A stretch of 49,611 nucleotides of DNA from Candidatus Woesearchaeota archaeon (GTDB lineage Archaea > Nanobdellota > Nanobdellia > SCGC-AAA011-G17 > JACPNG01), in the NCBI GenBank assembly GCA_018303365.1, contig JAGVYI010000019.1:1-49611 (forward strand), in the 5' to 3' direction. Under the pieces are notes generated by a model that searched no databases, was not told the DNA's origin, and saw only the letters and a list, made by a program, of their open reading frames with translations. Within the stretch, counting starts at the first letter, position 1. Each line of letters begins with the position of its first letter. Positions 34,380 through 42,967 of the stretch are shown piece by piece. A program made the position numbers and the translations under genes.

Positions 34380-35110
34380 ATAAATTTCCTCGACTTAAAA
34401 AGGCGGAAAAGTAAGATAGTAAAAAAACCCCTTAAAATAACTTTGTAATTCAAAGAAGAATTACCCTTTCGGCGATCTTCAAAAACAATTGGAATCTCAC
34501 CCATAGATGCACCTTTTTTGAAAAGAAGATACAAAAGAATATACCCTTCACTGACATAAGTCTGATCAAGAGAGGCCAAACCATCTAGGTCAATAGAGCG
34601 AAAGACAGAAAGTCGAAAACAACGGTAACCAGAAGTACAGTCATGAATCGGTATATGAAGCAAAACACGAATATAGATATTGGCTAGTCTGGTGAAAAGA
34701 TGTCTAAAAACACCGTCTCGTAAATCCGCTCCTCCTGCAACAAAGCGCGAGCCCAAAAGAACATCATAAGAAGGGATAATATGTAAAAAGTCAGGAATGT
34801 ATTTCACCTGATGGGAAAAATCAGCATCCATTTCAATAAGATATTCAGCTCCCTGATTCATTGCCCAATGAATCCCAGCTACCCCTGCAGAACCTCGCCC
34901 TCGTTCATTTATACGGCGAAGAATATGAACATGAGAATTCTCATTTGAAATTTTCTCAACAACCTCCCAAGTGCCATCTGGAGAATCGTCATCAACTACA
35001 AGGATATGGATATCTTCATGTTCCCAAGGAGTAGAAGAAAGAATCTCCTCAATAAGAAGACCGATATTCTCTCGTTCATTATATGTTGGAATGAAAATGA
35101 CGGTCTTCAT
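34376..35110 (-). CDS. GT2 dolichyl-phosphate mannosyltransferase-like (DPM1-type)
   Basis: A 244-residue soluble GT-A enzyme. VIFIPTYNERENIGLLIEEIL, VVDDDSPDGTWEVVE, GRGSAGVAGIHWAMNQGAEYLIEMDADFSHQ, VLLGSRFVAGGADL, DCTSGYRCFRL, and EDRRKGNSSLNYKVI near the end are the diagnostic series of DPM1/Ppm1 enzymes. It makes polyprenyl-phosphate-linked mannose or similar on the cytoplasmic face. Within the AglB operon, it may provide donor for the GT-C-like gene just upstream. Confidence 0.94.
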   Translation of the reverse strand: MKTVIFIPTYNERENIGLLIEEILSSTPWEHEDIHILVVDDDSPDGTWEVVEKISNENSHVHILRRINERGRGSAGVAGIHWAMNQGAEYLIEMDADFSHQVKYIPDFLHIIPSYDVLLGSRFVAGGADLRDGVFRHLFTRLANIYIRVLLHIPIHDCTSGYRCFRLSVFRSIDLDGLASLDQTYVSEGYILLYLLFKKGASMGEIPIVFEDRRKGNSSLNYKVILRGFFTILLFRLFKSRKFI

Positions 35111-35148
35111 AGCAGAAATAGCACAAAAATGTCCTTTTATAAGATTAC

Positions 35149-36562
35149 CTAAAAAGAAGCATAAAACAAGCAGGCTTGCCCTCTACGTCCAACAAGTTCA
35201 AAGAAAACAAAAAGTGAAGCATCCTCGCACTTATCATCATAAGCAATAAAATAATGGGTCTCAAAGTGCTCTAAAAGTGTGTAAAAACTCTTATAATTCC
35301 CAGACCGAAAATAAGTGCTCAAAGAGTCAAGGTCTTCCCTGTAAGAAAGAGGAACAGATTGAGGAGACCAACCACCAGGGGTACTTAAATTAAGGTAAAT
35401 CGGAGCATAAGAATAGTAAGCCTTAGAGTAAGAAGTTGGTTTACTAACATACAACAGAAAAAACAGCAAGAAGCGTAAAAAAGATAGGAAAAAAACGGCG
35501 AAAAAACAAGGGGTAAAAATCGACTTTGATGTTAAAAAGAAGGTAAAGCGAAAAGAAGAGGAAAAAAAGGGTATAGGTATCAGGAAAAATTTGCTGCAGA
35601 CCGGGAATAAAAAATACAAGCCTTGACAAGAAAAGAAAAGCAATAAAAAGAACAGGAGAGAAAAATAAAAGTTCATGATAAGAGAATCTTTTTTGCTTCC
35701 AGTAAGAATAAAATAGTAAAAGGAAACTTAAAGCAAAAACAGCCCAGACAAGATTCAAAAAGAGCCAACCACCTGAAAAGAAGAATAGGCTGTCTGTATT
35801 CAGATGATAAGTACTAAGAATGCTGCCCTTTGAGATATTCAAAAGATAAGGCACAAACCAGAAAGAACTAAAAATAAAAGAGACAAATCCAAGAAGAATA
35901 AGCACTATTTTCTCACGCATTGGTTTTGTAAGTAAAAAAGAAAGCAAAACAAACCCAAAGAGGATAAGCACGGTTGGATGTGACAGCAAAAGCAGAGTAA
36001 ATAAAGGAATAAAAAGTAAAATGTAACGGTCAAATGAGCGACCCCTATAATAAAACAGTAATAAAGAAAGAGATAGGAACAGGAACCAAGAGAAAAATTC
36101 AACAGTTCTACCCAAACGAATAAAGTTTCCAATTGAGAGAGGGTTTGCAAAAAAAACAAGGAAAAACAAACTAGCTTCTGTTCTGGAAAGACCAAAAGTT
36201 TTTCTGAAAATGATTAGAGACAAAAAAGCAAGAAGATAAACTAAGATTAAAGCCATATACCAAGCGTATTGGACATTAGAAGTTAACCAATAAAGTGGAA
36301 GGGCAAAATAGAACCAACCAGGATAATAGAACTGAAAAAGCTGGAAACTGCCATTATACCAGTGAGGAATAATTGCATGAAAGCCGTATTCTGCAAGAAA
36401 ATAAAGTTGAGCCATGACGCTTGAAAGGTCGTTGCTGTAGTCAAGTGGAAAAAAGAAAAGGACAGCAGACTGGTCATAAAGACGGTAAAGAAGGTAACTA
36501 GCAAAAATAAGAATAGGAAATAATATCCATACCCCCTCAAGAATATTATTTTTAGCTCTCAT
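35149..36562 (-). pseudogene. GT-C-like polytopic membrane protein (paralogue B), frameshifted
   Basis: Two overlapping ORFs (35444-36562 and 35149-35676) are one gene. The N-terminal part has FPLDYSNDLSSVMAQLYFLAEYGFHAIIPHWYNGSFQLF and YYPGWFYF, matching the 14452 paralogue. The C-terminal frame continues after about 35455 as LYVSKPTSYSKAYYSYAP and contains LSTPGGWSPQ, which corresponds to TTPSGGFSP in the paralogue. The shift falls near a TTTTTT run on the coding strand, so a one-base error or mutation would fix it; the joined product would be near 471 residues. The start at 36562 has AGGTGAG upstream, overlapping the AglB stop. May transfer a lipid-linked sugar to the AglB-linked glycan. 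Confidence 0.75.
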
Positions 36563-36574
36563 AACCTATCACAC

Positions 36575-39427
36575 TCACCTAAGTGGAATATCAACGCGAG
36601 GGTCAGGAAGTGCGGTACCATAAAATTCAGGAGGAACAAAAAGATCGTCTGGATAAGAAAGCTCCCAAATCTTCAAAGAACCAATAAGAAAGCTCCCTCC
36701 CCCATTTCGAACAAAAATAGCAAGTGGATTGCGATCGCTGTCATCATAAACCTTCTTAAAATGCTCAAGCTCTTCATCAAACAGGAATAGGCGGGAGAAA
36801 AGAGTATCGGCAACCCTCGGAGGAAGATAGAGCGCGGCACCAATGGGATTAACCTGATTAGATTCTAGTATAGTTGGTATAAGGCGCAGACAGCCGTTTA
36901 AAGGAGCATCTTGAAAGTGCTGTAAGTTACCCTCAAAGTAAACACAGCCAAGAGGAACTGTCGCTGTACGGGACTGGTAACTTATAATAGCCTGAGGCTG
37001 GTCAATCCCGACAACGGTGTTGTTCTCAATTCGCAGTGGAAGAAAAAATCCAGCAATTCCAGCAGAGCCAGCAGGATATACAACCCCATTATAAACTAAA
37101 GGATCATCTAGAGGTGTGGAACCCTGATAAATATAAGCAAAACCATCCCGGGTTTCTTGGGGTTGCGGATTTTGTGTAAAAGTATTGATAAATGCGTATC
37201 GGTCGTAATTCACATCTGAGCCAATGGAAGAAAAGGCTCCATATTTGTTAATCTCATCTTTAATGATAAGTGCATGCGTAACATTATTGGCCCTGAAAAG
37301 TTGAAGAGCTTCGGTCTCGCTCTTCGCAGTAAGAAAATGCCTTCCCATAAAATAATTAATAGCTCCTCTTGAATTTCCACCATCACTTAAAGTAGCCCTC
37401 TGGCCGCCAAACTGGACAAGATAACCATAATCCCACCAGTGGGCAAAAACAGCATCTGGAGGGGTATTTTCGCGGATCCATTCTCCAGCACGTTGCCATT
37501 GCTGAGAGTAAGTTGGACCAGCACCACCCGCTTGCGCACGAGAGATAGCGTAGAACTCAACAAGGATACCATTCTGGCTAATAAATGGAACATTCGAAAG
37601 AGGGCTAATTGAGCGAATAGAACTGCCAAAAGGCCAAAAAAGTAGGAGAACGATAAGCACAATAAAACCAAGAGCGAAATAAACCTTCTTGACATCAGCA
37701 TGAACATAATTAAGAACAAAGTATGAAAAAAGAGAGCCCAAAACAAGGCTACCTAAAAGAGCATAAAATGTACCTCCTGAAGAATGAGTAAGGCGGAAAA
37801 AACCAAGAAATAGCCAAGTAGAAAAGAAAATGGAGCTAAAAATAAATTTATAATCCCGTAAACGATTAGAAAAATCATAAGAAGAAATAATAAAGAAAGA
37901 AGCAAGAATAGTAACAACAGGAGTAAAAACAAATATAAGACGGATAGCAGAGCGGGCAGCTATAATCATAAAGAAAGCAAAAATAAGAGCGAATATATAG
38001 TTTCTATTTGTTTTCTGAATGGTCCGATAGTGGGTTCTATCTTTTGAATAAAGATAAAAAATGCCGACAACAACGACCAAGATAAAAGACAATATAGAGC
38101 CAAGGTAAAGGAAGATAGAGAATGGACTCGCTCCATCAAGGATTGTGCCAGCACGGTAGCGGTTAAATACAAAAGCGAATAGAAAAAAGACAAAATAACC
38201 AGAAAGCCAAAGAGAAGCCCGTTTTCCAACAGGCTGAACAATAAAATAAAAAAGTAAAAGAGCACCAAAAAGAAAAAGAAGAATCAAAACCCAGTTCACC
38301 TGTGAAATGATATCTACAAAGTAAGGTTGGCGAGACTCAGCAACTGTAAGTGCCCACCTTGTTCTGGCAAAGGGGCTTGTAAGGTCAATAAAAAGATCAA
38401 AGAGTTTATTTGAAAAGAAAGACGTGCCAAATATAACTAAAGAAAAGAAAAAACCGACAACAAGGCTAAGAAAGGCTGAAAAAAAAGTGGGGGGATAACG
38501 AAACATAATTCGTTCTGGAAGCTTTAAAACCTTGCGAACGTAAAGAATATAATAAATAAGCCCAACCAAAAAAGAGAAGAGCATCACAAGTGAAGTAAAA
38601 GAAGTAAAGAAATTCTGAATAGGAAAACGGCCTCCAGAAAAAAGATTGAGAACCAAAAGAGTGGTTACAAGCCAAGCAGTATATCCGGCAAATTCCTTCT
38701 CGCCAAACTTCTCAAGAAGAATTTCAAAAAATGCAAAAGCACCAAATATGACAAAAATGGAGTTAACACCTCCCCACACAAGACCCGTAAGACCTGTAAA
38801 GATTCCAGAAAAAATACCAAAAACAACGCTACGTGAAAAAGAATGAGACTGAAAGTAAAGGATAAAAAAATAATAGGAAATAAACATGAAAAGCATGGCA
38901 AGAGCTTCTTTATCTGATACTCCTGCAAGGGTTCTAAAAAGGTAACTTGGAACAAAGGCTAGAAAGGCCGAAGCCAGAAGAGCAACACGCTTATCAAAGA
39001 GCCTACGAACAAGAAGAAAAAAGATAAATAGGCTCGCAAAAAAGGTAATTGGAGGATAAAGGACATCTACTTTCTCAAGTGTAAGGGAAGATGAAAAAAA
39101 AGACAGGAATTTATGAAGATAGAAAATAAAGTAAGATAAAACACTAAATTCTCCAAGATTAGAAAAACCAAAAGGGTGATAGCGCAAAGCATCTACTGCA
39201 GGCAAAGAGCCGGTTTTTGCAATTTCTAAAACATATCGCAATATACCCGTAGCATCAGGGTCAATAGGGACATATTTACCTGTAGTGACATCAATCATCA
39301 AAGAAAGATTGCGAATTCGAATAATGTAGCCTAGAAGACCTATGATCCCAACAAGAACAAAGGAAAAAAGCTTCCCTTTGAAGAAGGATAGAACCTTATT
39401 GCGACGTTCAGAAAGATAATCCCTCAT
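36575..39427 (-). CDS. aglB: Oligosaccharyltransferase, STT3/AglB family
   Basis: A 950-residue protein of the usual archaeal AglB length. The first external loop holds YVPIDPDATGILRYVLEI with the metal-binding acidic pair; about 13 membrane segments follow to residue 600; the soluble domain has the catalytic-site signature AHWWDYGYLVQF near residue 663 and LSDGGNS after it. It transfers a lipid-linked glycan en bloc to Asn in N-X-S/T sequons outside the membrane. It is 87 bp downstream of the S-layer gene, has its own TATA box at leaderless spacing, and heads an operon with a GT-C-like protein, a DPM1-type GT2 and a methyltransferase. Confidence 0.96.
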   Translation of the reverse strand: MRDYLSERRNKVLSFFKGKLFSFVLVGIIGLLGYIIRIRNLSLMIDVTTGKYVPIDPDATGILRYVLEIAKTGSLPAVDALRYHPFGFSNLGEFSVLSYFIFYLHKFLSFFSSSLTLEKVDVLYPPITFFASLFIFFLLVRRLFDKRVALLASAFLAFVPSYLFRTLAGVSDKEALAMLFMFISYYFFILYFQSHSFSRSVVFGIFSGIFTGLTGLVWGGVNSIFVIFGAFAFFEILLEKFGEKEFAGYTAWLVTTLLVLNLFSGGRFPIQNFFTSFTSLVMLFSFLVGLIYYILYVRKVLKLPERIMFRYPPTFFSAFLSLVVGFFFSLVIFGTSFFSNKLFDLFIDLTSPFARTRWALTVAESRQPYFVDIISQVNWVLILLFLFGALLLFYFIVQPVGKRASLWLSGYFVFFLFAFVFNRYRAGTILDGASPFSIFLYLGSILSFILVVVVGIFYLYSKDRTHYRTIQKTNRNYIFALIFAFFMIIAARSAIRLIFVFTPVVTILASFFIISSYDFSNRLRDYKFIFSSIFFSTWLFLGFFRLTHSSGGTFYALLGSLVLGSLFSYFVLNYVHADVKKVYFALGFIVLIVLLLFWPFGSSIRSISPLSNVPFISQNGILVEFYAISRAQAGGAGPTYSQQWQRAGEWIRENTPPDAVFAHWWDYGYLVQFGGQRATLSDGGNSRGAINYFMGRHFLTAKSETEALQLFRANNVTHALIIKDEINKYGAFSSIGSDVNYDRYAFINTFTQNPQPQETRDGFAYIYQGSTPLDDPLVYNGVVYPAGSAGIAGFFLPLRIENNTVVGIDQPQAIISYQSRTATVPLGCVYFEGNLQHFQDAPLNGCLRLIPTILESNQVNPIGAALYLPPRVADTLFSRLFLFDEELEHFKKVYDDSDRNPLAIFVRNGGGSFLIGSLKIWELSYPDDLFVPPEFYGTALPDPRVDIPLR

Positions 39428-39451
39428 AAGAAAGTCTGCAAAAAAAGAGGT

Positions 39452-39459
39452 TTATATAA
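39452..39459 (-). promoter_or_regulatory. TATA box for aglB
   Basis: CTTATATAAACC on the minus strand lies about 26 nt before the ATG at 39427, predicting a leaderless aglB mRNA independent of S-layer transcription. Confidence 0.6.
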
Positions 39460-39477
39460 GTAACGGAAAAAAATCAA

Positions 39478-39511
39478 TAAAAAATAAGAAAAAAGAAGGC
39501 TAAAAAGCCTT
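39478..39511 (-). terminator. Terminator of the S-layer gene
   Basis: On the minus strand, immediately after the stop, AAGGCT-TTTT-AGCCTT forms a 6-bp stem with a 4-nt loop, followed by CTTTTTTC and another T run. The arrangement separates the strongly expressed S-layer gene from aglB. Confidence 0.65.
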
Positions 39512-39513
39512 AT

Positions 39514-41814
39514 TTACTCAACGCTTATGTCGTTAAGGGTTGTTCCCTTGACAATTGCTTCTGCACCACTAAAGGTGTATCTGTCACTTTGAGAGACAGC
39601 CTTAGCAGCACGTCTGGTGTCAAGAGCAGTGGTGCCTGCAACAACCATAGCAACCTTGTTGCCATTGTTTGCAAGTCGCACAAGTGCTTCACCTTCAGAC
39701 AACTCCCAGCCAGAACAGCTTACACCAAACACGGTCTCAACTAGTGGATTAGCACATGGCCCACCAACCAAGATTAAGTTGAAAGACTGCGGGTTGGTAA
39801 CTTCTGTGTCAAGAAGTGTTCGTGGGGTTATGCTTGCAACAGTACAAACCTCATTACTACTGCCACTAACCGTAGCGCTACTTCCCTTGACAACAACGTT
39901 TGCCTGCACTTGGTCTGCTGGAATGTCTAAGACAACCTCATCACTTGCGCCGTTACTCTTTGGGTCCCTTACAATGATACCATACATAGTTCGATGGTCT
40001 TCATCTTTAGTTCCCAAATTATTAATGGATAGTTTCGCACCACCAAGCCACTGAAGTTCTCCAGCCTCTTCACTAGATTTTGTGTCACCTAAGGCAGTAA
40101 TGGTTGTACTGCTGTTCTTAAACTGGATGATTAAATCATCCTGGGTGTTTGGTAGTTCACTATCTGTGTCTCCAACAATGTTAAGGGTAAGATTCATTCC
40201 TTTGGCTATTGCTGTACCCACATCAAACACAATGTTTGTGTCTTTAGTGTCTTTGTAATTTATCTCCATCCAACTTGTAGTGTTATAAGCACTGGCTGGA
40301 TCAAAACTAATGTTCCCTGCATATTGCAACTTTGACGCACTATTCGCGTAAACTTGCTCAACATCCCTATAAAACACCAATGCTTGATATTGGATAAACT
40401 CTCCAGTACCACGAAGAGCCAAGTATACCTTGTCAGTTTTGATATCTCTTGTAATGTTATCGGCTGCACTACCAAGAAGTTTGCCATCCTTTATCTTAAG
40501 TCCATCTTTAACACTTGACTCAATCTTGATTGCATTGACTGAGGTTGGAAAACCAACTACCCTAGCATCAGACGCCAAGTCAACATTTTCCTCGTAAGAA
40601 ATAGTCAACCTCATATAGGCATCATCAGAAACACTCAGACTATCAAGACAGATACTGACATAATTGTTTGGAAGGTCTAGGCACTGTCCGACTTCAATAG
40701 CGTCTGCATCTGCGCCATCCCTGTATCTCCAGTCATTCTCAACACCAATAAATGGACCTGTAGCATTAATCTCTGCAGTTGCTGTGTTATGGACAGTTGT
40801 GGACAATTTTGTATGTAAATTACCTATGTCCCAAACCCATTTTGGATCACTATCATCTTCTCCAATATAAGCGTCACCATCAGAATACGCCTCAGAAGCA
40901 TCTGTTCCGACGAAAAGGGTGGCAGAACGCTCCGACTTGGTATCTGTATAAAACTGTTGGTCATTATTGATTTCAATACCATTTATAGTCTTCGTAACAC
41001 CATTTGAAATGGTCTCAGAAACACCATCAACATCTACAACTATTGCTCCTCCAGAACCAACATCTTTCAAAGTCACTTGTTTACCACTGACTGTTACAGA
41101 CTCATCAATCCCAAGGAAAAACTCATCTCCAACAAGGGCAGTGAATTTCGTAGCAGAGTCTATAGCCTTGATTTTGATTGGCTTTCCTAAAAAGTCAATA
41201 TCAAGTGTGTTAGTACTAGACGATGAGTTAAGCTGGATAGTCTCGTCAAATTTATAATAATATTTGATAGAGTCAATGTCTGCTTCCATAACAACCCTAT
41301 CCTCATAGTCGTCATCAGAGCCAGTAAGGCTACTGTGAACAGATACGTTTTTTGACAAGCCAAGCTCAACCACTTCACTAACATCATAATCGCTGCTAAC
41401 AAAGTTGATAGTAGTATCAATGAGGGTGCTGATGTCTCCGTCATCAAGTTCAGAGTCATGTTCATTGGTAGAAGCAATGTTCTTTCCAATAGGAACATCT
41501 TCACTTGACCCGCCAGCTACACTCACTGTACCACCAGAAGAAGGCCTACACTCTTTAGACTCAAATTGCAAATTCGTTGCAATATCTGTCAGACCAAGAG
41601 TATCTGATGCTGCGGCATTGGACCCAACAACAAGGACGTTGCTAGAATCATATTTACCGCCAACAACAAATGGCGCAGGATAGTTTGCTAAATCAAGGCT
41701 GCTTGCCTGAGCATAAGCCCCAGTCAATGTAGCACCTAGCATGGCAGCACCTGCAGAAAGAGCAGCAACTTTCTTAATACCTCTTTTTACGCGTAAAACG
41801 AAACTTTCTTGCAT
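39514..41814 (-). CDS. S-layer protein
   Basis: A 766-residue exported protein. The signal peptide is basic then hydrophobic, ending TGAYAQA, with probable cleavage after AYA. The mature start DLANYPAPFVVGGKYDSSNVLVVGSNAAASDTLG and the C-terminal NLILVGGPCANPLV plus GNKVAMVVAGTTALDTRRAA segments are the paired N- and C-terminal S-layer domains known from Methanococcus and many DPANN archaea. Between them are Ser/Thr/Asp-rich beta-domains. I count eight N-X-S/T sequons, for example KNVS, INAT, DNIT, YNTT and MNLT, so it is the likely target of AglB. GGAGGTG precedes the ATG, and the leader is long and contains an inverted repeat. Confidence 0.93.
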   Translation of the reverse strand: MQESFVLRVKRGIKKVAALSAGAAMLGATLTGAYAQASSLDLANYPAPFVVGGKYDSSNVLVVGSNAAASDTLGLTDIATNLQFESKECRPSSGGTVSVAGGSSEDVPIGKNIASTNEHDSELDDGDISTLIDTTINFVSSDYDVSEVVELGLSKNVSVHSSLTGSDDDYEDRVVMEADIDSIKYYYKFDETIQLNSSSSTNTLDIDFLGKPIKIKAIDSATKFTALVGDEFFLGIDESVTVSGKQVTLKDVGSGGAIVVDVDGVSETISNGVTKTINGIEINNDQQFYTDTKSERSATLFVGTDASEAYSDGDAYIGEDDSDPKWVWDIGNLHTKLSTTVHNTATAEINATGPFIGVENDWRYRDGADADAIEVGQCLDLPNNYVSICLDSLSVSDDAYMRLTISYEENVDLASDARVVGFPTSVNAIKIESSVKDGLKIKDGKLLGSAADNITRDIKTDKVYLALRGTGEFIQYQALVFYRDVEQVYANSASKLQYAGNISFDPASAYNTTSWMEINYKDTKDTNIVFDVGTAIAKGMNLTLNIVGDTDSELPNTQDDLIIQFKNSSTTITALGDTKSSEEAGELQWLGGAKLSINNLGTKDEDHRTMYGIIVRDPKSNGASDEVVLDIPADQVQANVVVKGSSATVSGSSNEVCTVASITPRTLLDTEVTNPQSFNLILVGGPCANPLVETVFGVSCSGWELSEGEALVRLANNGNKVAMVVAGTTALDTRRAAKAVSQSDRYTFSGAEAIVKGTTLNDISVE

Positions 41815-41828
41815 GTATCAAACACCTC

Positions 41829-41858
41829 CATGTTTTTTCCTGTTACAGGAAAAGCATG
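41829..41858. repeat. Inverted repeat in the S-layer leader
   Basis: TTTTCCTGT-T-ACAGGAAAA is a perfect 9-bp inverted repeat flanked on each side by CATG, itself palindromic. In the mRNA it would form a hairpin ending directly before the GGAGGTG ribosome binding site. It could stabilise the message, control translation, or be an operator for a dimeric regulator. Confidence 0.75.
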
Positions 41859-41918
41859 TTTTCATAATTATTCGCATAAAGAACCTTTACACGAATCCTT
41901 CTCTATACCCCCCCATGA

Positions 41919-41928
41919 TTTATAAAGA
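41919..41928 (-). promoter_or_regulatory. TATA box of the S-layer gene
   Basis: CTTTATAAAT on the minus strand; the expected start near 41893 would give a leader of about 80 nt, far longer than the leaderless norm in this window. Confidence 0.6.
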
Positions 41929-42021
41929 TTTTCGTATCCAACACGCTATAAACAAAGCAAATAAGGCGAATTATAAGGGATATAGCCGTAAAGAAGGCAA
42001 AAAACAGCAATAAAACCAAAC

Positions 42022-42100
42022 CAAGGGTAATAATATTATATATAAAAAACGTTGAATAAACAAAAAAAGAGAGCAAGGGTAACAAAAATCTATAAAAAGG
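42022..42100 (+). promoter_or_regulatory. Tandem promoters upstream of the histone gene
   Basis: CAAGGGTAA occurs at 42022-42030 and again at 42074-42082, 52 bp apart. Each is followed 8-10 nt later by a TATA box (TATATAAAAAAC at 42039 and CTATAAAAAGG at 42090). The repeat suggests two promoters sharing an upstream element. The rest of the 41815-42157 intergenic region holds the S-layer leader and promoter on the other strand and A-rich sequence with no gene I can support. Confidence 0.5.
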
Positions 42101-42157
42101 CAAAAAATAGGAAATAAAGGGAGATTTTGCTCTAAAAAACAGGAAGGAGGAAGAAAA

Positions 42158-42367
42158 ATGGCAAAAAGTATATTGCCTTTGGCAGCCATGGAGTCTCTTT
42201 TAAAAAAGCGTGCCAATGCGGCAAGGGTTAGTAACGACGCAAAGGAAGCGCTAAGAGATGTCCTTGAGGATATTGCAGAAAAAATAGGGGAAAAGGCAGT
42301 AAAAATTGCCCAGCACACAGGAAGGAAAACTGTAAAGGGGTCAGATATCAAACTTGCAGCAAAATAA
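42158..42367 (+). CDS. Archaeal histone
   Basis: A 69-residue single histone fold, the standard length of HMf-type archaeal histones. MAKSILPLAAMESLLKKRANAARVSNDAKEAL covers alpha1, loop 1 and the start of alpha2, DVLEDIAEKIGEKAVKIAQHTGRKTV continues alpha2 and loop 2, and KGSDIKLAAK is alpha3. It forms dimers that wrap DNA. The ATG is preceded by GGAGGAAG, so it is translated from a leadered mRNA, unlike many genes here, in line with high expression. It lies 15 bp upstream of the ferredoxin-like gene and may be cotranscribed with it. Confidence 0.96.
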   Translation: MAKSILPLAAMESLLKKRANAARVSNDAKEALRDVLEDIAEKIGEKAVKIAQHTGRKTVKGSDIKLAAK

Positions 42368-42382
42368 AAAATTTGGTAGAAA

Positions 42383-42967
42383 ATGAAGCTAAGGATCATA
42401 TACGATAAAGATCTGTGTATTGGAAACAAGGCCTGCCATGCCATAGACCCAAAACATTTTATAGAAGCAGAAGAAAAAGTAAACCTCAAAGACGCAGTAA
42501 AAGAAAAAAACATCCAAGTACTTGAAGGAAACTATTACACAGAAGAAGCAGAAAAGTTTATTGAAGCGGCAAAAGCCTGTCCAGTCAATGCAATCGGAAT
42601 CATAGATGAAGAAACTGAAGAAGAAATAGTAACAACAAAAGTAAAGGGAGAAGAAGCAAGAAGGGTTAAAGCAAACTATGATGATACAAAAGAGTTTGTT
42701 ATAGACCCGGCAGGATACTTTCTCATAAGGATAAACAGAGAAGAAAAAAAGATTGAAGTAGCATCCTGTAATGAAAAAAATAAAATTGAACTTATTACCT
42801 ATGGGGAAAAACCAATTGACATCTACCAGACAATTCTAAATAAGGAGAAAGTGAACATTAGAAAAGATCACGCAGCATACCTTGGAAGGGAATTGCAAAA
42901 AGCCTACATCGCTCTGAAAAATGACTTGGAATATGTACAGGACGAAGAAATAATACTAAACAAGTAA
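42383..42967 (+). CDS. Ferredoxin-like domain fused to a DUF4346-like domain
   Basis: A 194-residue protein in two parts. Residues 1-75 are a single-cluster ferredoxin fold: YDKDLCIGNKACHAIDP and KACPVNAIGI. The cluster motif is C-x2-N-x2-C ... CP, with Asn where a second cysteine (or Asp in Pyrococcus ferredoxin) is expected, so it may bind a 3Fe-4S or an atypically ligated cluster. Residues 100-194 (IDPAGYFLIRINREEKKIEV, DHAAYLGRELQKAYIALKNDLEYVQDEE) match the archaeal DUF4346 pattern as I recall it. It is a probable electron carrier or a redox subunit with unknown partner; DUF4346 function is unsettled. Short convergent overlap with the 42956 gene. Confidence 0.75.
   Translation: MKLRIIYDKDLCIGNKACHAIDPKHFIEAEEKVNLKDAVKEKNIQVLEGNYYTEEAEKFIEAAKACPVNAIGIIDEETEEEIVTTKVKGEEARRVKANYDDTKEFVIDPAGYFLIRINREEKKIEVASCNEKNKIELITYGEKPIDIYQTILNKEKVNIRKDHAAYLGRELQKAYIALKNDLEYVQDEEIILNK

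Noticed and set aside
39617-40054. Plus ORF of 145 residues rich in S/T/P
   Set aside because: Antisense to the S-layer C-terminal domain, where the true frame has clear family motifs.
41815-42157. Replication origin in the A/T-rich region between S-layer and histone
   Set aside because: No Orc1/Cdc6 gene, no recognisable ORB repeats and no visible change of strand composition; the A/T richness is explained by promoters.
41971-42513. Minus ORF of 180 residues across the histone gene
   Set aside because: F/S-rich shadow of A-rich plus-strand coding sequence; histone on + is unambiguous.
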